The notes under the pieces were generated by a model. The model saw only the letters and a program-made list of their open reading frames with translations. It made no database searches and had not been told where the DNA came from. 64,000 nt of DNA from Spirosoma utsteinense (GTDB taxonomy: Bacteria > Bacteroidota > Bacteroidia > Cytophagales > Spirosomataceae). Both the position numbers and the translations under genes were made by a program. Of the stretch, positions 42,846 through 51,638 are shown piece after piece (within the stretch, counting starts at the first letter, position 1; the number at the start of each line of letters is the position of its first letter). The stretch lies in contig NZ_VFIA01000021.1 of NCBI RefSeq assembly GCF_014282275.1, positions 1-64,000 on the forward strand. Reading direction: 5' to 3'.

Positions 42846-43172
42846 TTATTCCCATTTGAGTTCACTGGCGAAATCGGTCTGTTCATCGCGTTCGGGGCGC
42901 ACGAACTGGCTGAAATCTACGTCGGGTAGCAGCTCTGTTTTTACGTGATCGACAGTTTCCTGCAAGGCCTCGATGAATTTGTGAAAGTCTTCTTTGTAAA
43001 GAAACAGTTTTTGTTTTTCATAGGTAAATCCCTCGCCCTGCGGTAACCGCCGACTTTCGGTAATGGTAATATAATAGTCGTTGGCGCGGGTCGATTTTAC
43101 GTCGAAGAAATAAGTCCGTTTGCCCGCCCGAACCCGTTTGGAATAGATTTTCTCCCGTTCTCGTTCGTCCAC
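42846..43172 (-). CDS. DUF3276 / PUR-alpha-like nucleic-acid-binding protein
   Basis: A 108-residue protein with one PUR repeat, a Whirly-like fold that binds single-stranded DNA or RNA. Family features are the N-terminus EREKIYSKRVRAGKRTYFFD, the strand DYYITITESRR and KLFLYKEDFHKFIEALQE. The family is almost universal and characteristic in Bacteroidota, where Borrelia-type PUR proteins regulate gene expression; its role here is inferred. It is a single gene with its own terminator. The start is the ATG at 43170-43172. Confidence 0.93.
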   Translation of the reverse strand: MDEREREKIYSKRVRAGKRTYFFDVKSTRANDYYITITESRRLPQGEGFTYEKQKLFLYKEDFHKFIEALQETVDHVKTELLPDVDFSQFVRPERDEQTDFASELKWE

Positions 43173-43442
43173 AATCAGTGAGGTTTAGTGTGTTAGTAGA
43201 TGCTAAAGTACGGGCATTCGTATAAGAACAAAAAGATTTGGCAAACTATATTTCGTAGCGAAATACCTACAAAAAACACCATTGTTGTGGAGGCCGTTCT
43301 ACAGATTTTTGGCTAATGCCTTGGTAATAAGACCTGTCTTCTGTATATTTGTTTTTAAGGAATTGCACTTTTTGGGGGTGAGGCTGTAGACATGGTCTAC
43401 TGAGTTTGCTTCATCTGTTCTTATCATCTAACGAAAAGCTGT

Positions 43443-43883
43443 ATGAGTTTAATCATGTCCCTTATGTTGTTTTTTGGCAACATGAAACCGACGGAGGCTC
43501 TCCCAAGCCTCATACAGAAAGGCAAAGCGTCTTTTTATTCTAAAAAGTTTACGGGTCGTAAGACCGCTTACGGTGAACGCGTCAGCCCAGACGCTCTCGA
43601 AGGTGCCCATCTTCGTTTACCGCTAAACACACTAGTTGAAGTTACGAATCTCGATAACAACCGCTCCGTAATTGTACGAATCAATGATCGGGGGCCATTT
43701 ACCAAAGGCCGTGTTATCGATCTTACCCATGCCGCTGCCCATGCGCTGGGGATGATCTCGAAGGGCGTTGCCAACGTATCGCTTCGGGTTGTCGGTAAAG
43801 GTCGCGCCATCGCTATGGCACCCCTGACAAACCCATTCTCTATTCCTGTTGCTTACCAGCCAATGCTGGAACCTGTATTGTAA
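43443..43883 (+). CDS. RlpA-like protein (double-psi beta-barrel)
   Basis: A 146-residue protein, likely a periplasmic or outer-membrane RlpA/expansin-like septal protein. After a short hydrophobic N-terminus (MSLIMSLMLFF) the core shows the RlpA motif GKASFYSKKFTGRKTAYGE, then LPLNTLVEVTNL, RVNDRGPF-like VRINDRGPFTKGRVIDLT and LGMISKGVANVSLRVV. No lipobox cysteine or SPOR domain is present. RlpA proteins may act as lytic transglycosylases on denuded glycan strands; the small form here has only the barrel. It ends before an inverted repeat with a T-run. Confidence 0.88.
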   Translation: MSLIMSLMLFFGNMKPTEALPSLIQKGKASFYSKKFTGRKTAYGERVSPDALEGAHLRLPLNTLVEVTNLDNNRSVIVRINDRGPFTKGRVIDLTHAAAHALGMISKGVANVSLRVVGKGRAIAMAPLTNPFSIPVAYQPMLEPVL

Positions 43884-43921
43884 GCTACCTACCACGGACT
43901 TCAGTCCGTAGTACGTAACCG

Positions 43922-43966
43922 TCGCCCGATACTCCTCTGTGCAATTCCTGCCGGAGTATCGGGCGA
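43922..43966 (+). terminator. Terminator after rlpA-like gene
   Basis: TCGCCCGATACTCC (43922-43935) and GGAGTATCGGGCGA (43953-43966) are exact reverse complements, followed by TCTTTTT. A smaller ACGGACT/AGTCCGT hairpin lies just before it (43894-43908). Confidence 0.82.
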
Positions 43967-44019
43967 TCTTTTTGCGGTCTTCTCTTGGCAAAGTCCGAAA
44001 CTTTACCAAAGTTTATAGA

Positions 44020-44931
44020 ATGAAACAACCGCTGAATTTAAGCCAGGTACGGTCTTACGGTAATGTCGAATTTCTGGCTCGTCAGATGGTCGAAGGCTTT
44101 ATTACAGGGCTGCATAAATCGCCCTTCCACGGATTCTCGGTTGAGTTTGCCGAGCACCGGCTCTATAATACCGGCGAAACCACACGGCATATCGACTGGA
44201 AAGTATTTGGCAAGACCGAAAAGCTGTTCGTGAAGCGCTATGAGGAGGAAACCAACCTACGGTGCCACCTGCTCATCGATACGTCGTCGTCGATGTATTA
44301 CCCGGAGGCCAATTACGGGAAGATGACGTTTAGCGTCATGGCGGCTGCCTGTCTGGCTTATATGCTACAGCGCCAGAAAGATGCCGTTAGCCTGACAACC
44401 TTTGCCGATGTGATCGATCTGCAAACGCCCGTGAAATCGACGCCGTCGCACGTTCATAAACTGTTCACACAGCTGGACCTGTTGATGCTCCAGCCGAAGC
44501 CGTTGCGAAAAACAGCCGCTGCCGACGTGATCCATCAGGTTGCCGAAAAAATTAACAAGCGGTCACTGGTCATAATTTTCAGCGATATGTTTGAGAACAG
44601 TGAGAAAAGCGATGCCCTTTTCTCCGCGCTGCAACACCTGCGGCATAACCTGCATGAGGTACTGGTGTTTCACGTCACGGATAAAAAGACCGAAGAAGAC
44701 TTTTCCTTCGACGAGCGGCCGTATGAGTTCATCGACCTGGAAACCGGGGAGAAAGTGAAACTTCAGCCGGGGCAGGTGCGCGATACCTATCAGCAGGCAG
44801 TGAAGACGTACTTTCAGGAGTTGAAGATGCGGTGTGGCCAATACAAAATCGACTTCATCGAAGCCGATATCGCGCAGGGGTTCGATCAGATTCTGACATC
44901 CTATCTGGTGAAACGAACGAAGATGAGATAA
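44020..44931 (+). CDS. DUF58 domain protein
   Basis: Started at 44020 (MKQPLNLSQVRSYGNVEFLA, 303 residues), as the longer frame begins inside the terminator. It has a core DUF58 region (HRLYNTGETTRHIDWKVFGKT, then a von Willebrand-like DTSSSMYYPE and VIIFSDMFENSEK). DUF58 proteins often accompany MoxR ATPases and VWA membrane proteins in envelope stress or maturation systems; no MoxR gene lies nearby. It faces the thioredoxin-like gene, with a purine/pyrimidine inverted repeat in between. Confidence 0.9.
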   Translation: MKQPLNLSQVRSYGNVEFLARQMVEGFITGLHKSPFHGFSVEFAEHRLYNTGETTRHIDWKVFGKTEKLFVKRYEEETNLRCHLLIDTSSSMYYPEANYGKMTFSVMAAACLAYMLQRQKDAVSLTTFADVIDLQTPVKSTPSHVHKLFTQLDLLMLQPKPLRKTAAADVIHQVAEKINKRSLVIIFSDMFENSEKSDALFSALQHLRHNLHEVLVFHVTDKKTEEDFSFDERPYEFIDLETGEKVKLQPGQVRDTYQQAVKTYFQELKMRCGQYKIDFIEADIAQGFDQILTSYLVKRTKMR

Positions 44932-45030
44932 GAGGGGAGGAAAGGGAGTAGGGGAGGAAAGGGAGGAAAAGAATGCCATTACGCAACTCCTTCCTCCCTT
45001 TCTTCCCCCTACTCCTTTTAATTCCCCTCT
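44931..45030. repeat. Polypurine/polypyrimidine inverted repeat between convergent genes
   Basis: AGAGGGGAGGAAAGGGAGTA starts the left arm (44931-44967) and its approximate complement ends the right arm (44988-45030, ending TTCCCCTCT). It fills the space between convergent stops and probably ends both transcripts. Confidence 0.75.
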
Positions 45031-45031
45031 A

Positions 45032-46492
45032 TTACTTCGCTTTCACCGTGGCTACCGACGTTTTTTGGGCTGCCTGCTGCTTTTTGTGGAAGAGTACAAA
45101 ATCCTCCAACTGCTCAACAGGAAGTTTGCGGGCTATGATTTTTTTGTTTTTGTCGAGTACATAAAGAGTGGGCGTGGTCCAGACGTCGTATTGCTGCCGG
45201 TAGTTGGTCCGTGACGCATAATCGTAGCCATTGAGCGCCTTTTGCAGTTTGAACTCGCGAATGAATTTCTTCCACTCGTCGGGGCTGTCTTCCACAGGGA
45301 TCGCCAGCACTTCAACACCCTTCCCCTTGTAGTCATCAATAAACTTCTTGAGCTTGGGCGCACTGTCGCGGCAATGGCCGCAGTGTGGCGCATAGAAGTA
45401 AACGATCGTATAGTCGGACTTGATGGCCGACAATGCAATTGGTCGGCGGAGCGTATCGCTCACGGTGGGCGATACGAGTATTTTACCAACCAGCGTCGGC
45501 TTGAGGGTAGCAACGCGTTCGCCGATTTTCCGGACGGTAGCCGTATCGCTCACGGGCATGACGCCGGTAGCGTAATATTTCTCGAACATGTGAACGTATA
45601 AGCCATCGGTTCCCATCACCTTGGGTTGCTCATACTGGCTGGTGATGTACCAGATCGTATAGGCTTTTACCTCTTTGCTCTTACCGGTCACTGCCTTCCC
45701 GACCAGGAAATCGGCTTCTTTTATCAGAGAATCCGCATTTTGTACCGTGAGCTCTTTCAGGTACCGGTCCAGTTTGCGCTGTAGGATAGGCGACCGCACA
45801 AATCGGTCATCGGCAAAGTCGTAGTCATCCCAGAAATGGCTTTTGAAGTAGTTGAACACCCACACGGAGTCTGGTCGTCCATTGGCGGCTTTTGGGGCGG
45901 GCGGTACATTGGGTTCTGCCGACGCCTTTAGTAACTTAACCGCGAAGGTGTTGCTGTTGTCCTTGAAAAATTGCTCCCGCTGGCTTTGCGCCTTTTTTTG
46001 CAGAATAGACATCTGCTCATTGAACATGGCAGTCGATGTGGCATCGGTACGCAGCTTTCTCTGCACGTTTAGTGCCTGCGCGTCTTCCATAAGCTGGCCG
46101 AGTTGCTGCTGGTAGCCGTAGAACAGTTCATTTTCGGCCGAGCCGGTGACTTTCATTTTTTTGATAACACTGCCTGTATCGGTCTCGAAGGAGAATGCCT
46201 GATCATTGTCCATCAACAGTTCGATGTTGCCGATTTTAGGCGAAACAACGAGGTACAAACCAGTTGGAAGCTGCTTTGCTCCTTCGAACATAAAATTTCC
46301 GGCCCCATCGACACGGGCTGTATCCTGGGGTATGTATTGGGTAGCGCCAAAATAGTGAGCCAGTACGAGCGTCGTGTCTTTCAGCCCATTGACGCGGCCG
46401 GTTATTTTGAAACTTTTGGTAGAGGGCGATTGCGCCCAGGCGAATGAGATTAGTAATAAACCGGCAAGGGCGGTCAAGAAGGGTTTTTTCAT
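45032..46492 (-). CDS. TlpA/ResA-like thiol-disulfide oxidoreductase, DUF4369 N-terminus
   Basis: Exported redox protein of 486 residues, started at the ATG at 46490-46492 (MKKPFLTALAGLLLISFAWAQ) because the next upstream Met is not followed by a better signal peptide. A DUF4369 domain (about 30-120, FKITGRVNGLKDTTLVLAHYF) precedes a helical middle. The C-terminal thioredoxin domain has active site YFYAPHCGHCRDSAPKLKK, cis-Pro region TTPTLYVLDKNK and ends QAAQKTSVATVKAK. This architecture is common in Bacteroidota periplasmic thioredoxins. A TAAATTTG box at 46528-46535 on the minus strand may be its promoter element. Confidence 0.92.
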   Translation of the reverse strand: MKKPFLTALAGLLLISFAWAQSPSTKSFKITGRVNGLKDTTLVLAHYFGATQYIPQDTARVDGAGNFMFEGAKQLPTGLYLVVSPKIGNIELLMDNDQAFSFETDTGSVIKKMKVTGSAENELFYGYQQQLGQLMEDAQALNVQRKLRTDATSTAMFNEQMSILQKKAQSQREQFFKDNSNTFAVKLLKASAEPNVPPAPKAANGRPDSVWVFNYFKSHFWDDYDFADDRFVRSPILQRKLDRYLKELTVQNADSLIKEADFLVGKAVTGKSKEVKAYTIWYITSQYEQPKVMGTDGLYVHMFEKYYATGVMPVSDTATVRKIGERVATLKPTLVGKILVSPTVSDTLRRPIALSAIKSDYTIVYFYAPHCGHCRDSAPKLKKFIDDYKGKGVEVLAIPVEDSPDEWKKFIREFKLQKALNGYDYASRTNYRQQYDVWTTPTLYVLDKNKKIIARKLPVEQLEDFVLFHKKQQAAQKTSVATVKAK

Positions 46493-46590
46493 ACAGGGAG
46501 GCACGTATATTCGTGGCAGCGTGGTGACAAATTTACGGATTTAGCCTAAGCTAACTGTCTACAAAACGTTTGCCATGTTCCTCATAGTCT

Positions 46591-47370
46591 ATGTTTTATT
46601 TCTTTTCTAAAACGCTTTATTATCTGTTAACGCCCGCTGGCTGGCTGGTCGGTGCGCTGCTGCTGGCTTTACTGACGAAAAATGCACGCCGTCGTCGTTT
46701 GCTGGTCGGCGCTGGCCTTGCTACATTCTGGCTTTTCGGTAACCCGGCTCTGGTCAATGAACTGGCTTTACAGTGGGAGTATGCCCCTTCGCGTGTATCC
46801 GCCGACTCGGGCCGTACGATTGCGGTGGTGTTGACGGGGGGAATGGCCAACATCGGAAAAGATGTTCCGGGCGAGCGCTTTCTGTTGGGTCGGGAAGCCG
46901 ACCGGGCTGGCCAGGCCCTGTATCTGTACAAAACCGGAGCGGTGCAGAAGATCCTGATTAGCGGTGGTCCCGGCGATTTACCCTTTCAACGAAAAAACGT
47001 CATTGACGAAGGAAAAATGACCACGACGTTTTTGATCGCGTCGGGCGTTAGGCCCGCCGATATTGTGCTGGAAGGGAAGTCGAGGAATACGCATGAGAAT
47101 GCGCAGTTTTCGGCCCGGATGCTTCACGATCGGTTCGGTACCAATCGCTGTGTCCTGGTTACCTCGGCGTCGCACATGCGCCGGGCTGTGGCTTGTTTTC
47201 AGAAAGAAAGCGTAGTAGTGAAGCCTTTTCCCGGCGGTTTTCTAAGCAGTCGCCGGGCCTTCGAACCCGGCGATTTCATCCTACCCCATGAGCAAACCTT
47301 CGCCGACTCCTTCTACCTGACAAGAGAGATCGTGGGGTACCTCGTGTATTGGGTAGTAGGGTATGTGTGA
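46591..47370 (+). CDS. YdcF/ElyC/SanA family DUF218 protein
   Basis: A 259-residue protein with two N-terminal membrane helices (TLYYLLTPAGWLVGALLLALL; LLVGAGLATFWLFG). Its DUF218 domain follows: AVVLTGGMANIG, ISGGPGDLPF, EGKSRNTHENAQFSARML and VLVTSASHMRRAVACFQ. ElyC/SanA homologues affect envelope and peptidoglycan precursor metabolism; biochemical activity is not clear. It is divergent from the thioredoxin-like gene (99 bp gap) and ends before a repeat-rich stretch. Confidence 0.93.
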   Translation: MFYFFSKTLYYLLTPAGWLVGALLLALLTKNARRRRLLVGAGLATFWLFGNPALVNELALQWEYAPSRVSADSGRTIAVVLTGGMANIGKDVPGERFLLGREADRAGQALYLYKTGAVQKILISGGPGDLPFQRKNVIDEGKMTTTFLIASGVRPADIVLEGKSRNTHENAQFSARMLHDRFGTNRCVLVTSASHMRRAVACFQKESVVVKPFPGGFLSSRRAFEPGDFILPHEQTFADSFYLTREIVGYLVYWVVGYV

Positions 47371-47373
47371 TTG

Positions 47374-47503
47374 GAAGTCGTAAAAGTCGTAAGTCGTAGA
47401 AGTCGTAAGTGGCTGACGCGAAAGCAACACACGCTTCAGCCACTTACGACTTCTACGACTTCTACGACTTACGACTTCTACGACTCTTACGACTTCTACA
47501 ACT
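47374..47503. repeat. AAGTCGTAG short-repeat inverted array
   Basis: Short units AAGTCGTA(G) occur several times on the left (47374-47411). The complementary TACGACTTC units occur about seven times on the right (47444-47503) around TGGCTGACGC...GCTTCAGCCA. The whole array can form a long hairpin between ydcF-like and pfkA genes, which converge here. Confidence 0.85.
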
Positions 47504-47508
47504 AAAAA

Positions 47509-48483
47509 TCACACCGACAAGATCTTGACCATCCGAAGCAAATCCTCATTGATGGGCTTGGGCAATCGGATGGTGTCTTTGAAAGGGGTGTAGACAAGTT
47601 CGTTGTTGACAACACCCGCCATGACGTTTTTCTCGCCGTTCATCAGGCCTTCCAGCGCACCCAGACCCAGCCGACTAGCCAGTATCCGGTCGTAAGCCGT
47701 TGGAATGCCTCCGCGCTGAATATGGCCCAGCGTTGTAACACGCATGTCTATATCAGACTGGACCTGCGCCCTGATCTTTTCGGCTATTTCGTTCGCATTC
47801 CCTTCTTCCTCCCCTTCAGCAACGATAATGATAGAAGAGGCTTTTTGACGACTCCAGCCCGCTTTCAGCGTTTCGACTACTTCTGAAATAGGCGTTAGTA
47901 CCTCCGGGACCATAACTAATTCGGCACCACCCGCAATTCCTGACTGAATGGCGATATAACCCGAATCACGGCCCATGACTTCAATGAAAAAGATACGGTC
48001 GTGCGAGTCGGCAGTATCCCGAATTTTGTCAATGGCTTCAAGCGCCGTGTTGACGGCCGTATCGAAGCCAATAGTATAATCGGTGCCATACAGATCATTA
48101 TCGATGGTGCCGGGAGCGCCTACAGTAGGGATGCCGTACTCATCGAAAAATAGCGTGGCACCCGTAAAGGTACCGTTACCACCAATGGCTACTAACCCTT
48201 CGATGCCAAATTTCTGAAGCTGGTCGTACGCTTTCGAACGACCTTCGGGCGTCATGAACTCTTTACTACGGGCCGATTTAAGTATGGTTCCTCCGCGTTG
48301 CACGATGTTGCTCACCGAATGCGAAGACATCTGAAAAATGTCGCCGTTTATCATTCCGTTATACCCCCGGCGGATACCAAATACCTCAATACCATGATAG
48401 ACCGCCCCCCGGACAACTGCCCGGATGCAGGCGTTCATACCAGGTGCATCACCACCCGAGGTAAAAACAGCAATTCTTTTCAT
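47509..48483 (-). CDS. pfkA: 6-phosphofructokinase
   Basis: Phosphorylates fructose 6-phosphate, the committed step of glycolysis. The 324-residue protein is the normal PfkA length. It has ATP site SGGDAPGMNACIRAVVRGA, GGNGTFTGA, the catalytic GTIDNDLYGTDYTIGFDTA with Asp, and EVMGRDSGYIA, LGHIQRGGIPTAYDRILASRLG. A glycine after GG (SGGDAPG) and NGTF point to the ATP-dependent form. It is a single gene; a TAAATTTG box on the minus strand lies at 48547-48554, about 65 bp upstream of the start. Confidence 0.97.
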   Translation of the reverse strand: MKRIAVFTSGGDAPGMNACIRAVVRGAVYHGIEVFGIRRGYNGMINGDIFQMSSHSVSNIVQRGGTILKSARSKEFMTPEGRSKAYDQLQKFGIEGLVAIGGNGTFTGATLFFDEYGIPTVGAPGTIDNDLYGTDYTIGFDTAVNTALEAIDKIRDTADSHDRIFFIEVMGRDSGYIAIQSGIAGGAELVMVPEVLTPISEVVETLKAGWSRQKASSIIIVAEGEEEGNANEIAEKIRAQVQSDIDMRVTTLGHIQRGGIPTAYDRILASRLGLGALEGLMNGEKNVMAGVVNNELVYTPFKDTIRLPKPINEDLLRMVKILSV

Positions 48484-48690
48484 TGGTTAAGTCTATTTTT
48501 TATCTAAAAAGCACAAGAAGACGGGGCCTTACGGGAATAAACCCCGCAAATTTATCTGCATTTCCCAATCAAAAGGTAGTGAACGGTCAATTATCCCTGT
48601 CGATTCAAACAAATTTAAAAACAAGGGTAACCCGCAAACGAAGAAATGACCTTTTATCCGCTACCCCGATGGTAGAAGCAGGTAACGAAT

Positions 48691-49449
48691 TCATCCTTTT
48701 TTGAACAGCCAGGCCCGCCAGATAATCCGTCCGTGATTGATGGCCGTGGGGACCAGTCCGAAATGATCGGCCAATACCTTAAACCGGTCTGTCAGGGATC
48801 GGCGATGCTGTTGAACCGACACCCCGCCCAGGAGATAGCGGCACAGGATAAAAGGCAGAAATTCGATAAGTCGGGCTGCTTTCAAACACCGGATTTCCCA
48901 ATCCAGGTCAGCACTGAGGTTATCGGTCGGGTAATCGGGGGCAATGGTCCGCTTCGCTACAAAGGCCTGATGGCACACCTTCATACCCAGCGCCATGTCT
49001 TGCCAGATTAGGTTGTGGGGGAGGGTATGGGGGGTTATGGCACTTCTCAAACCAACCGCAACCGGCCCCTGCCCGCTGTCATCACGAACGAACAGCGCAT
49101 CGCTGTAATACACGTCGGCCGAGGTTATCCTGATCTTTTCCAGCAGTCGGGGCAGCGTTTGTGGGTCATACAGTTCATCCCCTGCATTCATGAACCAGAC
49201 GTATCGCCCCTGCGCCCGGTGCAGTCCTTTGTTCATGGCATCGTACAGGCCCTTGTCTGGTTCTGAAATCCACTGCGTAATGTGATCGCCATAACGCCGG
49301 ATTATAGCGAGCGTACCATCCGTTGACCCTCCGTCGATCACCAGGTATTCGTAATCCGTTGCCTGTTGCGCCACGATACTCTGGATCGTACGCTCCAGAA
49401 ACCGTTCCGCATTGTAGGTGATAGTAATGATAGATACAGTTGGCGGCAT
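48691..49449 (-). CDS. Glycosyltransferase family 2
   Basis: A GT-A-fold transferase of 252 residues that probably adds a sugar in the glycan of this cluster. Motifs: SIITITYNAERFLERTIQSI, VIDGGSTDGTL, the DxD-type segment WISEPDKGLYDAMNKGLHRA and WFMNAGDELY. The C-terminus (about 190-250) is basic with a YLLGGVSVQQHRRSL segment. No membrane segment is evident apart from a weak hydrophobic stretch. It is at the downstream end of the glycan region on the minus strand, 55 bp after the GT4 gene. Confidence 0.9.
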   Translation of the reverse strand: MPPTVSIITITYNAERFLERTIQSIVAQQATDYEYLVIDGGSTDGTLAIIRRYGDHITQWISEPDKGLYDAMNKGLHRAQGRYVWFMNAGDELYDPQTLPRLLEKIRITSADVYYSDALFVRDDSGQGPVAVGLRSAITPHTLPHNLIWQDMALGMKVCHQAFVAKRTIAPDYPTDNLSADLDWEIRCLKAARLIEFLPFILCRYLLGGVSVQQHRRSLTDRFKVLADHFGLVPTAINHGRIIWRAWLFKKG

Positions 49450-49504
49450 AAGGCTGAAAAGTAAACGGGTAAGCGATCAAACGTACTAAATCAGTCCCGA
49501 CAGC

Positions 49505-50758
49505 TTAATTTTCACTCAGCAAGGATTGATATAACTCGATATGTTGCCGGGCTATATGAACTTCGGAAAAACGGCCTTCGGCCGATCGGCGCGCCTGCTG
49601 ACGTAGTAGCCCCGGTTCAGGATGGGTGAGTATGAAGGCGAGTCCATCGGCCAGTTCCTGGGCCGACCCAACAGCTGCCAGGTAGCCATTCTGCTGATGG
49701 TCGATCATTTCGGGAATCCCGCCCGTACGAAAGCCGACCACGGGTGTTCCGCAGGATAAGGCTTCTACGATGGTGTTTGGCAAGTTGTCTTCCAGCGAGG
49801 GGACAACCATAGCCGTAGCTGCGTTGTAAGCCGCCACAATGTCATCTTCGTGGGTCAGGATACCCAACTGCCGGATGGGGTAGGGCAGTTCGTTGAACAG
49901 GTACGAGCGCCCCTTGCCAAAGACCAGAATTTCAGGTTTGAGATCAGGAAATTGCTGATGCAGCAACGTCAATGCTTCGGCAAAAAAGGAAAAGCCTTTT
50001 CGGCTGTCCGTCACATTCGCGCTACCAAAAAGCAAACGCGGTACGGTCGTATCAGGCGTAGCATGGGGCGTGAACACCTGCTGATCGAGTGTGTTGTGAA
50101 TCACCTGATGCGGAAAACCACCCAGTAAGGTGCTGCGCTCAGCCTGGTCGGCCAGCCATCGACTTGGGTGAACCAGATGGAGTGGCGCGTTGGCATAAGC
50201 CCACTGCTTGCGGTCGAATCGGCGGGCCGACAAGTCATTGTCGCCCGGTTTTTTCAGATAGGGGCAATGATGGCAATGGGTCAGGAAATGATCGCAGCCA
50301 CCGGTATAATGACAGCCCCCCGTAAACGCCCACTGATCGTGCAGCGTCCAGACAACCGGTTTGCCCAAGTCGAACAGCGACCGAAGTCCGCTCAGCGACA
50401 GGAAGCCGAAGCTGGTCCAGTGGAGGTGGATAACGTCGGCCTGCTGAATGGCGGGGTGGAAATTGAGGCCGGTACCGAACACCGCCGGAGAGAAATGAAA
50501 ACGAACCGACGGGTCGCGCTCGAACGGCAGAAAGTAAAGCCGTTCAGCCACGAACCGACCAAAGGCAGTTTGTTCGGCCAGAAAATTATTAGCCAGGAAC
50601 GTCACGTCCGGAGCGGGCTGGTGTCGTTCCTGCCGGGCCGACGTGCCAACGAGGAGTGTCGTCTGAACCCCATGCTTTTGTAACGCCCGGTGCAGTCGGC
50701 CGGTGGCTACGGCGGCCCCACCAAATTGCTGATATGTGCTGAGGATAACGACATTCAC
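49505..50758 (-). CDS. Glycosyltransferase family 4
   Basis: GT-B transferase of 417 residues when started at the GTG at 50756-50758, which overlaps the FkbM stop by three bases (GTGA) and gives the family start VVILSTYQQFGGAAVATGRL. The longer frame runs into the FkbM gene. Visible: HLHWTSFGFLSLSGL, TLHDQWAFTGGCHYTGGC with a cysteine-rich C..C..C..C stretch (CDHFLTHCHHCPYL), SRWLADQA, and the C-terminal nucleotide site PSLEDNLPNTIVEALSCGTPVVGF. Cys-rich inserts occur in some polysaccharide GT4 enzymes. Donor and acceptor unknown. Confidence 0.9.
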   Translation of the reverse strand: MNVVILSTYQQFGGAAVATGRLHRALQKHGVQTTLLVGTSARQERHQPAPDVTFLANNFLAEQTAFGRFVAERLYFLPFERDPSVRFHFSPAVFGTGLNFHPAIQQADVIHLHWTSFGFLSLSGLRSLFDLGKPVVWTLHDQWAFTGGCHYTGGCDHFLTHCHHCPYLKKPGDNDLSARRFDRKQWAYANAPLHLVHPSRWLADQAERSTLLGGFPHQVIHNTLDQQVFTPHATPDTTVPRLLFGSANVTDSRKGFSFFAEALTLLHQQFPDLKPEILVFGKGRSYLFNELPYPIRQLGILTHEDDIVAAYNAATAMVVPSLEDNLPNTIVEALSCGTPVVGFRTGGIPEMIDHQQNGYLAAVGSAQELADGLAFILTHPEPGLLRQQARRSAEGRFSEVHIARQHIELYQSLLSEN

Positions 50759-51561
50759 GGGCGGTAGGCGGAAATATTGAGTTGCAGATCCATAAGATCG
50801 TTGCCCCGGTAACGATGGTTGACCAGCGGCCGCACCCGTGACTGGTTGCTGTCGATATAATACCGGAATCCGTGGTTCTCCAGCAAACGCGTGATCAGGC
50901 CGAGCGTTTGCGGATGACCGATATAGGCGTGGTATTCGATGAACAGGTTGCGGACGTGGGCCAGGGCGTCGGCACAATCCACCAGCACGTCGGTCTCCGC
51001 GCCTTCGATGTCGATCTTGAGCATGTCGATGCGCGTTTCGCGAAGCAGGTAATCGCGTAGCCGAACGGAGGGTACCAGCCGGCGCCCTGTTTCGGAAAAC
51101 ATAGACGCGCCATCGGCTTCACCACTGCCAAAATCAAGCCCTTCGTCGTTGATCCAGACGGCTTTGTTTACCACATCGATATCATTGATCCCGTTGGCTT
51201 TCAGGTTCTGTGCCAGCACGGCCCCGATGGCCGGATCGGCTTCAAAGGCGATGATCCGGGCCTGCGGATACGTTTGCCGGAAGTAAGCCAGGCTGGTGCC
51301 GATATTGGCCCCACAGTCGAGAATGACCGGTTTGGCGATGTCGGTCGTGAACCGGTACGACTCGTCGGTAAATATCTCTTTGAACTGCCAGACAAATGAC
51401 AGCGCGTCGGGTACCTGAAAGCGGTACCCTAAAAACGGAATTACGCCCGACTGGTGACGTGGCCGACCGGCATACCGAAAAAATAACCACAGCAGCCGCC
51501 GGCCGTTAGGCGTTTGCAGCGATCGGTAGGCGTTGGTGAACAGGTATTTAAATAACCACAT
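50755..51561 (-). CDS. FkbM-family methyltransferase
   Basis: SAM-dependent O-methyltransferase of 268 residues, probably acting on a glycan sugar. The SAM region is VILDCGANIGTSLAYFRQTYP, then IIAFEADPAIG and NDIDVVNKAVWI. The FkbM C-terminal pattern is DMLKIDIEGAETDVLVDCADAL, NLFIEYHAYIG. It overlaps the GT4 start by 4 bases. Upstream is a 77-bp gap with a polypurine tract. The N-terminus (about 1-60) is extra to the catalytic fold and positively charged. Confidence 0.9.
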   Translation of the reverse strand: MWLFKYLFTNAYRSLQTPNGRRLLWLFFRYAGRPRHQSGVIPFLGYRFQVPDALSFVWQFKEIFTDESYRFTTDIAKPVILDCGANIGTSLAYFRQTYPQARIIAFEADPAIGAVLAQNLKANGINDIDVVNKAVWINDEGLDFGSGEADGASMFSETGRRLVPSVRLRDYLLRETRIDMLKIDIEGAETDVLVDCADALAHVRNLFIEYHAYIGHPQTLGLITRLLENHGFRYYIDSNQSRVRPLVNHRYRGNDLMDLQLNISAYRP

Positions 51562-51600
51562 AGAAAGGAGGAGGGAGGAAAGGGAGGAGGGAGAAAGGGG
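51562..51600 (+). repeat. Polypurine tract
   Basis: Forty bases of almost only A and G (AGAAAGGAGGAGGGAGGAAA and on to GGGG) between two methyltransferase genes. It resembles the tract at 44931 but has no complementary arm here. Confidence 0.8.
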
Positions 51601-51638
51601 ATACCTGCTGGCCCATTACCACCTCCCCACGATCTTCG

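Noticed and set aside
50759-50977. Upstream extension of the GT4 gene
   Set aside because: It lies in another frame of the FkbM gene; the GTGA overlap gives a family-like start.
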